In this document: piece after piece, positions 1 through 9,700 of the stretch
How the letters are laid out: the number at the start of each line of letters is the position of its first letter
Position numbering within the stretch: position 1 is the first letter of the stretch
Source: Euzebyaceae bacterium
GTDB taxonomy: Bacteria; Actinomycetota; Nitriliruptoria; Euzebyales; Egibacteraceae
DNA: 38,959 nucleotides
Direction: 5' to 3'
Assembly: GCA_013812395.1 (NCBI GenBank)
Contig: JACCTL010000136.1
Coordinates: forward strand, 1 to 38,959
The notes under the pieces: model-generated
Told to the model about the DNA's origin: nothing
Seen by the model: only the letters and a program-made list of their open reading frames with translations
Databases searched by the model: none
Made by a program: the position numbers and the translations under genes

Positions 1-1046
1 GGCGCGACCAGCACAAGCCGCGGGTCGCGCTGGCCGACACCAATCGCCACGGCCACCGCCATGCCCAACGCCACCAGCACGACGAACAGCAGTTGCACGC
101 GCAGCTGCGGTATCCGCCACAGGTAGCGCAACTCTCGAGCTGCGGCGGCACCGGTGCGGTTGCGCGGCAGGAAGCCCACCACCCTGGGAAACAAGGGGGC
201 GTCGCGTAGCACGCCTCGGCCGACTGCTTCGCTGCCGACGGCGGTGTTCTCCAATCCCCGTAGCCACCAGCGGGCCAGTGCGCCGACCAGGAGCGCGGCG
301 GCGGCCAGCCATAGCAGTGCTGGTAGAAGGCGCCCGGTCGCAGCCTCGACGATGGCACTGCCGGCCCAGCCTGACGGCAGCCAGCGCAGGACGCCGGCAG
401 CCTGTTCGGCGAGGGTCAGCAGCTGGCCGCCTTCGGCATCGAGGTCGCCGAAGTTGAACAGCAGGTTGGGTAGCTGCGCCAAAGCGGCCACCGCGATGCC
501 GAGGAACGCCGCCGAGAAGGCCGCGACATCCCGGCCACGGCGGCTGCGCAGCCGGGAGGACAACGCCGTCGCCAGCGCCCTCGACCCGACGATGCAGACG
601 GCGAACTGCGCGAGCACAGCGGCCAGGACGATTGCGGCGCCGAGTCCAAGGGGGGAGAAGCCCGCGACCACGCCGGTCAGCGCCAGCAGGGTCGCCAGCG
701 GACCGATGCCGATCGACGAGGCCGCTGCCAGTCCCACGGCCAGCTGGCGACGGCTCAGGGGCAGGAGACGCAGCCGCAGCGGGTCGAGAGTCTCGTCCAG
801 CCCGAAGGCCAGCAGCGGCACCAGCAGCCAGCCGAGCGTCAGCACCGTCAGCGCCAGCAGCAGCACGGTCGGCGCCAGCTCGGCCAAGTCATCGCGACGC
901 CCCAAGGCCGTGAAGCCCACCGCAGCCAAGACAGCGATCGGCAAGGCGTACAGGGCGCCGAACACTGTGGCGATCACCTGCTGCCAGCCGCGCCGCAGGC
1001 CGTTGCGCAGCAGCGACAGCTTCAGCCGGATGAAGAGCCGAGCCAC
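1..1046 (-). CDS. ABC-2-type transporter permease (partial, C-terminus beyond window)
   Basis: Integral membrane partner of the ATPase encoded just upstream. Reading from a GTG at 1046 the frame stays open to the window edge for about 348 residues, beginning VARLFIRLKLSLLRNGLRRG. Several long hydrophobic stretches rich in Leu/Ala/Val alternate with Arg-rich loops, as in the large actinobacterial ABC-2 permeases. An AGAAGG ribosome site lies 6 bases before the GTG. The start overlaps the end of the ATPase gene by 25 bases, so the two are almost certainly co-translated. Substrate unknown; export of a drug, lipid or polymer is typical of the family. The 3' end is missing because the window begins here. 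Confidence 0.8.
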   Translation of the reverse strand, partial: MARLFIRLKLSLLRNGLRRGWQQVIATVFGALYALPIAVLAAVGFTALGRRDDLAELAPTVLLLALTVLTLGWLLVPLLAFGLDETLDPLRLRLLPLSRRQLAVGLAAASSIGIGPLATLLALTGVVAGFSPLGLGAAIVLAAVLAQFAVCIVGSRALATALSSRLRSRRGRDVAAFSAAFLGIAVAALAQLPNLLFNFGDLDAEGGQLLTLAEQAAGVLRWLPSGWAGSAIVEAATGRLLPALLWLAAAALLVGALARWWLRGLENTAVGSEAVGRGVLRDAPLFPRVVGFLPRNRTGAAAARELRYLWRIPQLRVQLLFVVLVALGMAVAVAIGVGQRDPRLVLVA

Positions 1047-1804
1047 CGCAGCCCTTCTGGACCGGCCACCTCGTCGGCGCCTACCAGCGACACGAAGGCG
1101 TCCTCCAGCGATCCGTTCCCGCGCACCTGCTCCAACGGTCCCAAGGCCACCAGCCGGCCGGCGTGTAGCACGGCGACGGTGTCGCAAAGCCGCTCCACCA
1201 ACTCCATGACGTGGCTGGAGAAGATCACCGTGCCGCCGTTGGCGCGGTGCTGCTCCAGCACCGCCCGGAGCGTGCGAGCGCTGACCGGATCGATGGCCTC
1301 GAACGGCTCGTCGAGGAACAACACGCGCGGCGCGTGCAGCAGCGCAGCGGCCAGCGCCACCTTTTTGCGCATCCCGTGGCTGTAGTCCACGACCAGCGTG
1401 CCCTCCGCCTCGGTGAGGCCGAGCACGTCGAGCAGCTCTTCGGTCCGCTGCGCCACGGTGGCGGCCGGCATGCCGCGTAACAGCCCGGAATAGGTCAGTA
1501 ACTGTCGACCCGTCAGCCGATCGAACAGCGCCACGTCCTCCGGCAGGACGCCGATCCGCCGCTTGGCCTCCAGTGGATCGAGCCACACGTCGACGCCCTC
1601 TACCTCGGCCGACCCGGCGTCGGGACGTAGCAGCCCGGTGACCATCCGTAACGTGGTGGTCTTGCCGGCGCCGTTGGGACCCACCATGCCGAAGAACGAG
1701 CCGCGCGGTGCCGCCAGGTCCAGCGAATCGACCGCGACCTTGGTCCCGTAGACCTTGCGCAAGCCGCAAACACTGAACGCGGCGTCTTCCGCTTGTGCTG
1801 TCAT
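1022..1804 (-). CDS. ABC transporter ATP-binding protein (ABC-2 exporter type)
   Basis: 260-residue nucleotide-binding subunit that powers the adjoining permease. Walker A is GPNGAGKTT at residues 42-50. The signature region is a variant, YSHGMRKK, followed by Walker B LFLDEPFEAIDP and the switch His in FSSHVMELVERL. The C-terminus is short, as expected for CcmA-like ABC-2 ATPases. I start at the ATG at 1804 (MTAQAEDAAF) rather than at upstream in-frame codons, because those would lie inside ffh; a GAGGCG ribosome site precedes the ATG and the ffh stop is only 4 bases upstream. It is therefore probably transcribed with ffh, with no functional link implied. Substrate cannot be told from sequence. 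Confidence 0.9.
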   Translation of the reverse strand: MTAQAEDAAFSVCGLRKVYGTKVAVDSLDLAAPRGSFFGMVGPNGAGKTTTLRMVTGLLRPDAGSAEVEGVDVWLDPLEAKRRIGVLPEDVALFDRLTGRQLLTYSGLLRGMPAATVAQRTEELLDVLGLTEAEGTLVVDYSHGMRKKVALAAALLHAPRVLFLDEPFEAIDPVSARTLRAVLEQHRANGGTVIFSSHVMELVERLCDTVAVLHAGRLVALGPLEQVRGNGSLEDAFVSLVGADEVAGPEGLRWLGSSSG

Positions 1805-1808
1805 CGCC

Positions 1809-3326
1809 TCAGCGGCGCTTCTTGCGCTTGCGCTTCGGCACGGTCTTGTTGCGGGGGCGCCCAGCGGCCGGCCCCGTCGAGCCGGCGCCCACCCCCTCCA
1901 GCCCCCCGAAGCCACCGGCGCCACCCATGCCGCCGCCCATGTCCCCGAGCCCCGGGAAGCCGCCCCCCGGGAACCCGCCGCCGAGCTGACCGGCGAGATC
2001 AGGGTCGTTTCGCAGCTGGCGCATCGCCTTCATGCCCTTGGCGCCGCCGAGGGATTTCATCATCTTCTGCATCTGTTCAAAACTGCGCAACAGCTCGTTG
2101 ACTTCTTGCGAGCTGCGTCCCGACCCCGCCGCCACGCGCTTCTTGCGCTTGCCGTTGAGCAACTTGGGATTGCGGCGCTCCTCGGTGGTCATCGAATGAA
2201 TGATGCCTTCCACCCGGTTGAGTTGGCCGTCGTCGAGGTCGACGTCCTTGAGCGCTTTGCCCATGCCGGGAACCATCCCGAGCAGCCCTTGCAGCGGGCC
2301 CATCTTGCGCAGCTGCTGCATCTGGGACAAGAAATCTTCGAGGGTGAACTCCGCGGCCAGCAGTTTGGACTGCACCTGCTCGGCCTGCTCGGTGGTGTAA
2401 ACGTCCTCGGCCTTCTCGATGAGTGTGAGAACGTCGCCCATGCCGAGTATGCGCCCCGCCATGCGGTGGGGGTGGAAGGCCTCGAACTCGTCGAGCTTCT
2501 CCCCGATCGACGCGTACTTGATCGGCCGGCCTGTGACCTCGGCCACCGACAGCGCCGCCCCGCCGCGCGCGTCTCCGTCCAACTTGGACAGGATCACGCC
2601 GGTAAAGTCGACGGCCTCCTGGAAGGCCTTGGCGACGGTGACGGCCTCCTGGCCGATCATCGCGTCGATGACGAACAGCGTCTCGACCGGCTCGACGGCG
2701 GCTTTGATGGCCGTCGCCTGATCCATCAGCTCCTCGTCGACGTTGGTACGCCCGGCGGTGTCGACGATGACCACGCCCGCCCCGAGCCGCCGGGCCTCGG
2801 CGACCGCCTGACGCGCCACCGCCACCGGATCGCCCGACTCAACCGGCGCGTACACCGGGACGCCGACCTGCTCGCCGAGCACACGCAGCTGCTGCACGGC
2901 GGCGGGACGCTGCAGGTCGCAGGCCACCAGCAACGGCTGGCGACCCTTCTTGCGCAGCAGCCTGGCCAATTTCCCGGCGGCGGTGGTCTTGCCCGAACCT
3001 TGCAAGCCGGCCAGCATGATGACCGCGGGCGAGCGGCTGCCGAGATCCAACGGCGCTGACTGCTCGCCGAGGATGCGGACGAGCTCGTCGTGCACGATCT
3101 TGATGACCTGCTGGCCGGCGTCCAGCGCCGCGCTGACCTCGGTCCCGACGGCGCGTTCCCGGATGCGCGCCACGAATGTGCGGACGACCTTGAAGTTGAC
3201 GTCGGCTTCCAGCAGTGCAAGGCGGATCTCCCGCAGCGCCTCGTCGACCTGCTGTTCGGTGAGCTTGCCGCGGCCGCGCAGGCCGGCGAAGACGGCGTCG
3301 AGCCGGTCGGAAAGCGCGTCGAACAT
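1809..3326 (-). CDS. ffh: Signal recognition particle GTPase Ffh
   Basis: Protein subunit of the signal recognition particle, which with 4.5S RNA delivers nascent membrane proteins to FtsY. The 505 residues show the N-domain helices, the G1 loop GLQGSGKTT at 107-115, CDLQRPAA, DTAGR and the SKLDGDARGG closing motif. A Met-rich M domain follows (SQMQQLRKMGPL, EQMQKMMKSL) that binds signal peptides and RNA. After that comes an unusually Gly/Met-rich tail (GGGFPGGGFPGL) and a basic end (KRKRKKRR). Start is the ATG at 3326 (MFDALSDRLDAV), which fits the family; in-frame codons further upstream would run into the divergent aldo/keto reductase gene. AGGATCA is the likely ribosome site. The exporter ATPase gene follows 4 bases downstream. 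Confidence 0.97.
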   Translation of the reverse strand: MFDALSDRLDAVFAGLRGRGKLTEQQVDEALREIRLALLEADVNFKVVRTFVARIRERAVGTEVSAALDAGQQVIKIVHDELVRILGEQSAPLDLGSRSPAVIMLAGLQGSGKTTAAGKLARLLRKKGRQPLLVACDLQRPAAVQQLRVLGEQVGVPVYAPVESGDPVAVARQAVAEARRLGAGVVIVDTAGRTNVDEELMDQATAIKAAVEPVETLFVIDAMIGQEAVTVAKAFQEAVDFTGVILSKLDGDARGGAALSVAEVTGRPIKYASIGEKLDEFEAFHPHRMAGRILGMGDVLTLIEKAEDVYTTEQAEQVQSKLLAAEFTLEDFLSQMQQLRKMGPLQGLLGMVPGMGKALKDVDLDDGQLNRVEGIIHSMTTEERRNPKLLNGKRKKRVAAGSGRSSQEVNELLRSFEQMQKMMKSLGGAKGMKAMRQLRNDPDLAGQLGGGFPGGGFPGLGDMGGGMGGAGGFGGLEGVGAGSTGPAAGRPRNKTVPKRKRKKRR

Positions 3327-3359
3327 GAGCAGTGATCCTGTCGGGGTGGCGGGTTGGAG

Positions 3360-3365
3360 AGTGTA
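3360..3365 (-). promoter_or_regulatory. Putative ffh -10 element
   Basis: On the minus strand TACACT (TAnnnT) lies 34 bases upstream of the ffh ATG, which would give a short leader holding the AGGATCA ribosome site. No convincing -35 is visible. Inference from motif and position only. Confidence 0.35.
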
Positions 3366-3428
3366 GCGGGGCAAGCTATGCGCTCGCCGGGCGGGTTGTG
3401 CGCTCGGTGGGCCGGGTAGACCGCGGCC

Positions 3429-4286
3429 ATGCAGACCCGAATGATCGCAGGCCATAGCGTCAGTGCCATCGGCTTGGGTGCCATGCCCATGTCGCTGGAG
3501 GGGCGCCCCGACGAGCGGCAGTCCCTGCGTACGATCCACGCGGCGCTGGGCGCCGGCGTCACCCTGATCGACACCGCCGATGCCTACTGCACCGGCGCAG
3601 ACGACGTCGGTCACAACGAGCGGCTCATCGCCAAGGCGCTGTCGACGTGGTCAGGCGACCCCGACGATGTCCTGGTGGCGACCAAGGGGGGTCACACCCG
3701 AACCAGCAACGGCTCCTGGCAGGTGGACGGCCGCCCCGAGCACCTCAAGAAGGCCTGCGAAGCCAGCCTCAAGGCGCTGGGCACCGAGGTGATCGGCCTC
3801 TACCAGTTCCACCGGCCCGACCCGGACGTCGCGTACGCCGAGTCCGTCGGTGCTCTGGCCGAGTTGCAGGCCGCCGGCAAGATCCGCCTGGCCGGCGTGT
3901 CCAACGCGTCGGTGGAACAGATCCGCGAGGCCATGAACATCCTGCCGTTGGCCAGCGTGCAGAACGAGTACTCCCCCGCCTTCCGAGGGTCAGAGGAGGA
4001 GCTGCTGTTCTGCGCCGAGCATGGCATCGCCTTCCTGCCGTGGAGTCCGTTGGGTGGCGCTGGCACGGCGGGTGATCTGGGCGATCACCATGCCGCTTTC
4101 GACACGGTCGCCGAGGAGCGCGGGGTCTCACCGCAGCAGGTGGCCCTGGCCTGGGAGCTGGCCAAGGCGCCCGAGGTCATCCCCATCCCCGGTGCCACTC
4201 GACCCGAGACGATCACCGACAGCTTGCAAGCGGCCGACCTGGAGCTCACCCCCGACGACCTGGCGCGGCTCGACGTCCTGAGCTAG
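3429..4286 (+). CDS. Aldo/keto reductase
   Basis: 285-residue NADPH-dependent oxidoreductase of the AKR superfamily with a TIM-barrel fold. The catalytic tetrad is readable: Asp and Tyr in DTADAYCTGADDVGHNERL, Lys in VATKGGHTR and His in YQFHRPDPDV. GVSNAS and the cofactor segment PIPGATRPETITDSL are typical of the family. Substrate cannot be assigned; the closest general type is the single-domain AKR that reduces small aldehydes. Divergent from ffh with 102 bases between. A TAGACC element lies 6 bases before the ATG and no Shine-Dalgarno is evident, so the message may be leaderless. Convergent with the WYL gene downstream. Confidence 0.93.
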   Translation: MQTRMIAGHSVSAIGLGAMPMSLEGRPDERQSLRTIHAALGAGVTLIDTADAYCTGADDVGHNERLIAKALSTWSGDPDDVLVATKGGHTRTSNGSWQVDGRPEHLKKACEASLKALGTEVIGLYQFHRPDPDVAYAESVGALAELQAAGKIRLAGVSNASVEQIREAMNILPLASVQNEYSPAFRGSEEELLFCAEHGIAFLPWSPLGGAGTAGDLGDHHAAFDTVAEERGVSPQQVALAWELAKAPEVIPIPGATRPETITDSLQAADLELTPDDLARLDVLS

Positions 4287-4288
4287 GG

Positions 4289-4317
4289 CCGCTGACCTGC
4301 GGGAACGTCCTCAGCGG
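4289..4317 (+). terminator. Hairpin after the aldo/keto reductase gene
   Basis: A perfect 7-bp inverted repeat, CCGCTGA ... TCAGCGG, with a 15-base loop starts 3 bases after the stop codon. No T-tract follows, so termination is uncertain. The rest of the gap to 4484 is noticeably AT-richer than its surroundings and I see no gene in it. Confidence 0.35.
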
Positions 4318-4484
4318 ACCGCTACGGCTTGCTATCCCCAAGGGTCTTCGTGGTGATGGCCTCTGGACTCGCGATCAATCATCTATAGCTCTGGTTGAAC
4401 CTTAGTGCTTCGAGAGTCGACTCCTTGCTGACCAGCGCTTTTACCGTGACCAGCTAGCCTCGACCATAACTTTATGACGGCAGA

Positions 4485-5366
4485 TCAGTCCGGATTGTGC
4501 TCGATCTGGCCGGGCAGGAGCCGCAGCCGGCCGATGCGGTCCACGGCGAACGTCCGCTCCCCGGCGCGCAGGTGACAGTAGCCACGCAGCAGGTCGTCGC
4601 GGAAGGACCACGGGTCCACCACCCGATCGGTGGCGGCGCCGCCACGCGAGGACGCGAAGTACTCCAGGCGCACCTGGCGGCTCTCCGCAACCGCGCGGTC
4701 GAGCAGCCCACGAATGGCGCGCGGACCGACCGCGTCCTCGGCTGTGCCTGGTAGCGCCGGCTCTTCGCGAACGGCGGTGACCGCCAGGTCGTCGGCCAGC
4801 GGGATGCCGGCCGCACGTAGTGCCGCACTGACGGCTCGGTCGGACCGCTGTGACACGGCGACCGTTGGCGCAATCGCTCGCAGCCCCGCCGGCCCAACCG
4901 TCAGGGCGCGATCCAACGTTGCGATCACGTTCGCCACGACGACACAGCGGATGGCTTGTACCTGCAAGGACCCGTCCTCTCCCCCGGTGTCGACCGCCAG
5001 ATCCAAGGTCAGGTCGAGCCAGCCGCTGCGGGCCTCCTCAGTGACGTGCACGACACCCTCGTCGGACACAGCCACCAGCGCGCGGACCTGCAGCCAGTCA
5101 AGCGGAGGTGGCAGGGTGCCGTGACCCCACCACCCACGCCCTAGCAGGGTTTCGACGTCGGCCGGGCCGTCCTGTGCCAGGCGCACGAACGCCGTACGCG
5201 CGCCCTCGGGAGCCCGGTCGAGGGCTGTGCGCACGGTGCCGTACGCCTGTAGCAACTCGGCCAGGCGGCGCGCCGCCACAGCGCGGTTGGCGGGAGGGTC
5301 GTCGATGCCCAGGAGGCGCAGTGCCTGCCGCACATCGTCGGAGCGCAGCTTGTCCACTCCCGCCAC
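4485..5366 (-). CDS. WYL-domain / helicase-associated-domain protein
   Basis: 293-residue protein. The C-terminal third (VRLEYFASSRGG, VVDPWSFRDDLLRGYCHLRAGERTFAVDRIGRLRLL) is a WYL domain, an SH3-like ligand-sensing fold found in bacterial transcription factors. The N-terminal part (LRSDDVRQALRLLG, ARTAFVRLAQDGPADVETLLGRG) resembles the winged-helix helicase-associated domain seen in actinobacteria. I choose GTG 5366, because GAGGAG lies 9 bases before it and it starts 4 bases after the ftsY stop; the longer frame starts inside ftsY. It should be co-transcribed with smc and ftsY. Role unknown; nucleic-acid-responsive regulation is the likely general function. Confidence 0.8.
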   Translation of the reverse strand: MAGVDKLRSDDVRQALRLLGIDDPPANRAVAARRLAELLQAYGTVRTALDRAPEGARTAFVRLAQDGPADVETLLGRGWWGHGTLPPPLDWLQVRALVAVSDEGVVHVTEEARSGWLDLTLDLAVDTGGEDGSLQVQAIRCVVVANVIATLDRALTVGPAGLRAIAPTVAVSQRSDRAVSAALRAAGIPLADDLAVTAVREEPALPGTAEDAVGPRAIRGLLDRAVAESRQVRLEYFASSRGGAATDRVVDPWSFRDDLLRGYCHLRAGERTFAVDRIGRLRLLPGQIEHNPD

Positions 5367-5370
5367 CGGT

Positions 5371-6684
5371 TCACGCTCCTCGGGGCGGCATGCCACTGCG
5401 CTGCTGGTCCAGGTCGCCCGCCGCGACGTCGCCGCCTGCTTCGACGTCTTCGACGTGAACCTCCTGGGCAACCTGGGAGAACAACGCGTCCACGAAGGCG
5501 TCCGGGTCGAAGTCGGCGAGATCCTCGACGTCCTCGCCCAAGCCAACGAGCTTCACCGGCAGGCCCAGCTGGCGTTGGATCGCGATAACGATCCCGCCCT
5601 TGGCGGTGCCGTCCAGCTTTGTCAGCACCACGCCCGTGACCGCAACAGCTTCCGTGAACGCCTTAGCCTGTGCCAGCCCGTTCTGCCCGGTGGTCGCGTC
5701 CAGCACGAGCAGCACCTCGTCACACGGACCGGCGTCGCGTTCAAGCACACGCTTGACCTTGGACAGCTCGTCCATCAGCGCCCGCTTGTTCTGCAGCCGG
5801 CCCGCCGTGTCCACCATCAGCAGGTCGGCGCCGTCGGCCTTGGCCGCCTGCCAGCCGTCGAAGGCCACGGCGGCGGGGTCGGCGCCCGAGGCCTGCCGCA
5901 CCACGCGCGCCCCCGAGCGCTCACCCCACAGCTGCAGCTGCTCGGATGCGGCGGCGCGGAAGGTATCGGCGGCCGCCAGCACAACCGTCTCGCCGGCTGC
6001 CGCCGACCGGGCGGCGAGCTTGCCAATGGACGTGGTCTTGCCGGTGCCATTGACGCCGGTCACCAGCCAGACCGACGGTCCCGACGGGCGCCGGTGCAGG
6101 GATCGGTCCGACACCGACAGCTCCAGGCGCAGGACCTCCTTGAGCAGGGCCAGCGCCTGGTCACCGGTACGCACGCCCTCGGCCCGAGCTCGGTCGCGCA
6201 ACCCCTCGACGAGCTCCATGGTCGCCTCGACGCCGACATCGGCCGCGATCAGGGACTCCTCCAGGTCCTCCCAGACTTCCTCGGTCAGCCCTCGGCGGAA
6301 GATTGAGGCGATGTTGCCCCCGAGCGATCCGCGGGCTCGGCCGAGCCGCAGCTGGAAGCGTTCGCGAGAGGACAAGGGCGCCCGCGCCACAGGCTCAGCC
6401 ACCCCAGGCTCAGCGACCTTGGGCTCGCCGATCTCGGGTTCGGCGGCTGGCGGTTGCGCCACCTCGGGTTCGAGGACCTCCGGCCCTGCGACATCGAGCC
6501 CGGCGGCATCCAGACCCGCCCCGGGGTGTCCGCCGACATCAGGCTCGCGGGCCCTGACGGCGTCCAGTGTCTGGTCGTCCAGCGGCGGTCGACCACGGCG
6601 CCGGTTGCGCACGAAGCCGACGAGCAGCCCCACCAAGAAGATCAGCACAACCCCGGCGGCAATCAGAATCTCGAGCAGTTCCAT
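5371..6684 (-). CDS. ftsY: Signal recognition particle receptor FtsY
   Basis: 437-residue SRP receptor GTPase that docks SRP-ribosome complexes at the membrane. The first 25 residues (MELLEILIAAGVVLIFLVGL) form a transmembrane anchor, followed by a basic stop. Residues 45-105 are an acidic Pro/Glu linker with near-repeats such as EPEVAQP, EPEIGEP and EPKVAEP. The NG domain follows, with GVNGTGKTT at 210-218, DTFRAAASEQL, DTAGR, TKLDGTAKGG and GLGEDVEDLADFDP. About 33 residues extend beyond the usual C-terminal helix (VHVEDVEAGGDVAAG). It begins 27 bases after smc ends and is 4 bases before the WYL gene. The smc-ftsY pairing is common in Gram-positive bacteria. Confidence 0.97.
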   Translation of the reverse strand: MELLEILIAAGVVLIFLVGLLVGFVRNRRRGRPPLDDQTLDAVRAREPDVGGHPGAGLDAAGLDVAGPEVLEPEVAQPPAAEPEIGEPKVAEPGVAEPVARAPLSSRERFQLRLGRARGSLGGNIASIFRRGLTEEVWEDLEESLIAADVGVEATMELVEGLRDRARAEGVRTGDQALALLKEVLRLELSVSDRSLHRRPSGPSVWLVTGVNGTGKTTSIGKLAARSAAAGETVVLAAADTFRAAASEQLQLWGERSGARVVRQASGADPAAVAFDGWQAAKADGADLLMVDTAGRLQNKRALMDELSKVKRVLERDAGPCDEVLLVLDATTGQNGLAQAKAFTEAVAVTGVVLTKLDGTAKGGIVIAIQRQLGLPVKLVGLGEDVEDLADFDPDAFVDALFSQVAQEVHVEDVEAGGDVAAGDLDQQRSGMPPRGA

Positions 6685-6711
6685 GCCGCCAGTATGCAGG
6701 CGTGCGGCTGG

Positions 6712-9700
6712 TCAACGGGCGGCCGGTACCGCCTCAGTCAGCCGCTGCGAGACCACGGTGGAGACCCCGTCGGTACGCATCGTGATGCCGTACAAGCAGT
6801 CGGCGATCTCCATCGTGCGCTGCTGATGGGTGACGATGATCACCTGGCTGGTGGAGCGGAAGTCGGTCACGAGGTCCAGGAGCCGTTGCAGGTTGACGTC
6901 GTCCAGCGCTGCCTCGACCTCGTCGAGCACGTAGAAGGGCGAGGGCCGAGCCGCGAAGATCGAGAACAGGACCGCCAGGGCGGTCAGGGAGCGCTCGCCG
7001 CCCGACAACAGTGACAGCCGCTTGACCCGCTTGCCCGCCGGGCGTGCTTCGACGTCCACCCCACTGGCGAGCAGGTCGCCGGGATCGGTGAGGAACAGCC
7101 GACCTTCGCCGCCAGGAAACAGTCGCGGGAATATCCGCTGGAAGTGCCCGGCCACATCGGCGAACGCCACAGCGAACACCTCGCGGATGCGCTCGTCCAC
7201 GGCTTCGATCACCGTGAGCAGGTCGCGCTTCGATGCACGCAGGTCCTCCAGCTGACCGGTGAGGAAGCGGTGGCGCTCTTCCAGCTGCTGGAACTCCTCC
7301 AGCGCCAGGGGGTTGATCGTGCCGAGCAGGCCCACCTTGCGCACGAGCCGCTCCTCGTCCTCGGCGAGGCTGTCGGCGCGCTGGTCGCCTCCCGCCAGCG
7401 GCCCTTCCTCGGGCGTTGCACGGGCGTGGCGCAGCGCCGCATTCGGGTCGACGCCGAGGTCGTCGCGCAACCTTGCGGTGACCGCCTCCAGGGCATGCCG
7501 CAACTCCTGGCGTGCGAGATCCTCGCGGTGGCGTGACTCGCGCACGGTCGCGATCTCCTCGTCACGCTCGCGGATGCTCATACGCACCACACCCAGCTGC
7601 CGCTGCTGCTCGTCACGGGCCCGCTCAACGAGCTGCCGCTGGTGGGCGGCGTCCTGTGACGACGACTCGGCGCGTGCCAGCGCGGCTGCAGCCAGCGCCG
7701 CCAACTCGCCGCAGCGCTGGATGGCGGCCAGCCGGCGGCGGCGGCGTTCCTCCCGCTGCGCCAGCGCCTGCTCGACCGCGTCGGCTTCTGCCCGCAGCCC
7801 GGCGATGCGCCGGCCGAGCTCGTCGGCGCGCTGATCGACCGCCCCCGCCGCCAGCCTGGCTTGGACCTCACGTTCGCGGGCGGCCGTCAGCTCGTCGTCG
7901 AGCCGCTCGGCTTGGACGTCACCGCCCGGCTCTTCGCTGCCCGGCTCTGCGTCCGCCGGTGCTTCGCCCGCCGACTCGACCGGATCTGACGCATCGGCAT
8001 CCCGAGGCGGAACCGGCACCCCATCCCTGAGGGATCTTTCCCCGGCCGGCGGAACCGGCACCCCATCCAAAAGGGATCCTTCCCCGGCCGGCGGAACCGG
8101 CGCCCCATCCCGGAGAGATTCATCCCAAGCCTCGAGCTGCGCCAGCCGCTGTTGCCGGCTGGCGACCTCCTGCTCCAAGTCGGCTTGCTGGCCGGTCAGC
8201 ATCGCCAGCTCGCGCTCGCAGGTCTGTAGCTCCTTGCCGAGCCGCTTGAGTCGTTCAGCCGCGGATGTGATCAGGCCGTCAGACTCTTGCATGGCCACGG
8301 TGGCAGCCTCGAAGTCACGCTGCGCCGCCTGCAACTGTCGATCGGCTCCAGCCACCGCACCCTGCGCGCGCGGCAACTCGTCAGCAACGTCGGCCAGCTG
8401 CGCCTCGGCTTGTTCGGCGGCCTCCCGCGACAGCACCGCGCTGGCGGCGGTCGCCGACCCGCCGGACCACCCTCGCGGTCCCGCAACCTCGCCGTCCTTA
8501 CTGACGAAGACCAGCCCGGGGAACCGCTGTGCCAAGTCGGCGACGGACGCCCCGGTGTCGGCGAGATAGACGCCCTGCAGTCCCCGCGCCAGAGCGGCCA
8601 GCACTCCCGGCTCCGCGTCCAACGCCTCCACCAACGGGGTGGCGGCCTGGTCGGACAGGTCAGGAGCCTCGACCGGCTCACCGCCGTCCGCACCGGCAGC
8701 GACTAGCAACAGTGTCCGACCGTGACGGTTGGCGCGCACGAAATTGATCGCGGCGGTCGCGGCAGCTGGTGAGTCCACGATCAGGGCATCACCGAGCGGT
8801 CCGAGGGCGGCGGCAACGGCCCTCGCCTGCCCCTCGGTCACGCGGACATGGTCGACCAGCGGGCCGACCACCCCGGCAACAGCGCCGGAATCCGCCGCGA
8901 CCAGCAGCGCCGAACTGCCCCCGGTGGCCTCCCGGCCAGCGGCATGCAACGCGTCAACACGAGCCTCCAGCGACGCCCGGCGCCGCTCCAGGTCCCGCTC
9001 GTGGCGGGTCGCGGCGTCAGCCTCGTGCCGGCGGCGTGCCAAGAGTTGCTCCGCGGCCGTCAGCCGCTCGGACAGCGCCACCGTCTGCCGATCCAGGCGC
9101 TGGATTTCGGCCCGCACAGCGTCCCCGTCGCTGGCCAACTCAGCGCGACGGGCCGCAGCACCGGACACCTGGCTAGCCAGACGCCCCTCCTCACCGGCCG
9201 CCTGGGCGATCGTCGACTGCAGCGCCGACACCTGTGCCTCCCAGCGCAGCCGGCGCTCTCGCGCCTCGGCGCGGCGTCGCGCCTCGGCGGCCGCGGCTTG
9301 CTCGTGGGCGCGACGGCGCTGCTCGGCGAGCTGACGCTTGGCCACCGCCGAGTCCAGCACGCTGCGCGCCGCCATGCGCTCCTGTTCGACCCTTGCGGCC
9401 GCCTCCTGGTCCACGCCCGCCTGTGCCCGCAGCTGGGCGGGGTCCCGGCCGGCGACAGGCTCCTCGACCGCCTCCACCAGGCCGCGCCGGCGCTCGTCGA
9501 TCCGTTCACCCAACCCGCGGAAGCGTTCGGCCTGGTTGGCCAGACGAAAGTGGGTCTGGCCGATGTGCTGGGACTGGGGATCAAGGTCGGCTAGGACCTG
9601 CTCGATCGCCGCCTCGTTGGCGCGGGCGACGACCAGCTGCGATTCCAGCTGTTGCAGTTGTGTGTCGGACTCGACGACCCCGGCACGGTCTGCGTCCCAG

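Noticed and set aside
1755-3059. Long plus-strand open frame (over 400 codons) opposite ffh
   Set aside because: It is the antisense of the ffh coding sequence, kept open by high GC; Ffh motifs are unmistakable on the minus strand.
3321-3336. TCGAACATGAGCAGTG at the ffh start as an SOS box
   Set aside because: Only the left half matches the LexA consensus; the right half (GCAGTG) does not.
8006-8131. Mobile repetitive element inserted in smc
   Set aside because: Units are tandem, in frame and without terminal repeats or target duplication; local duplication explains them. Dispersed copies were not seen elsewhere in the window.
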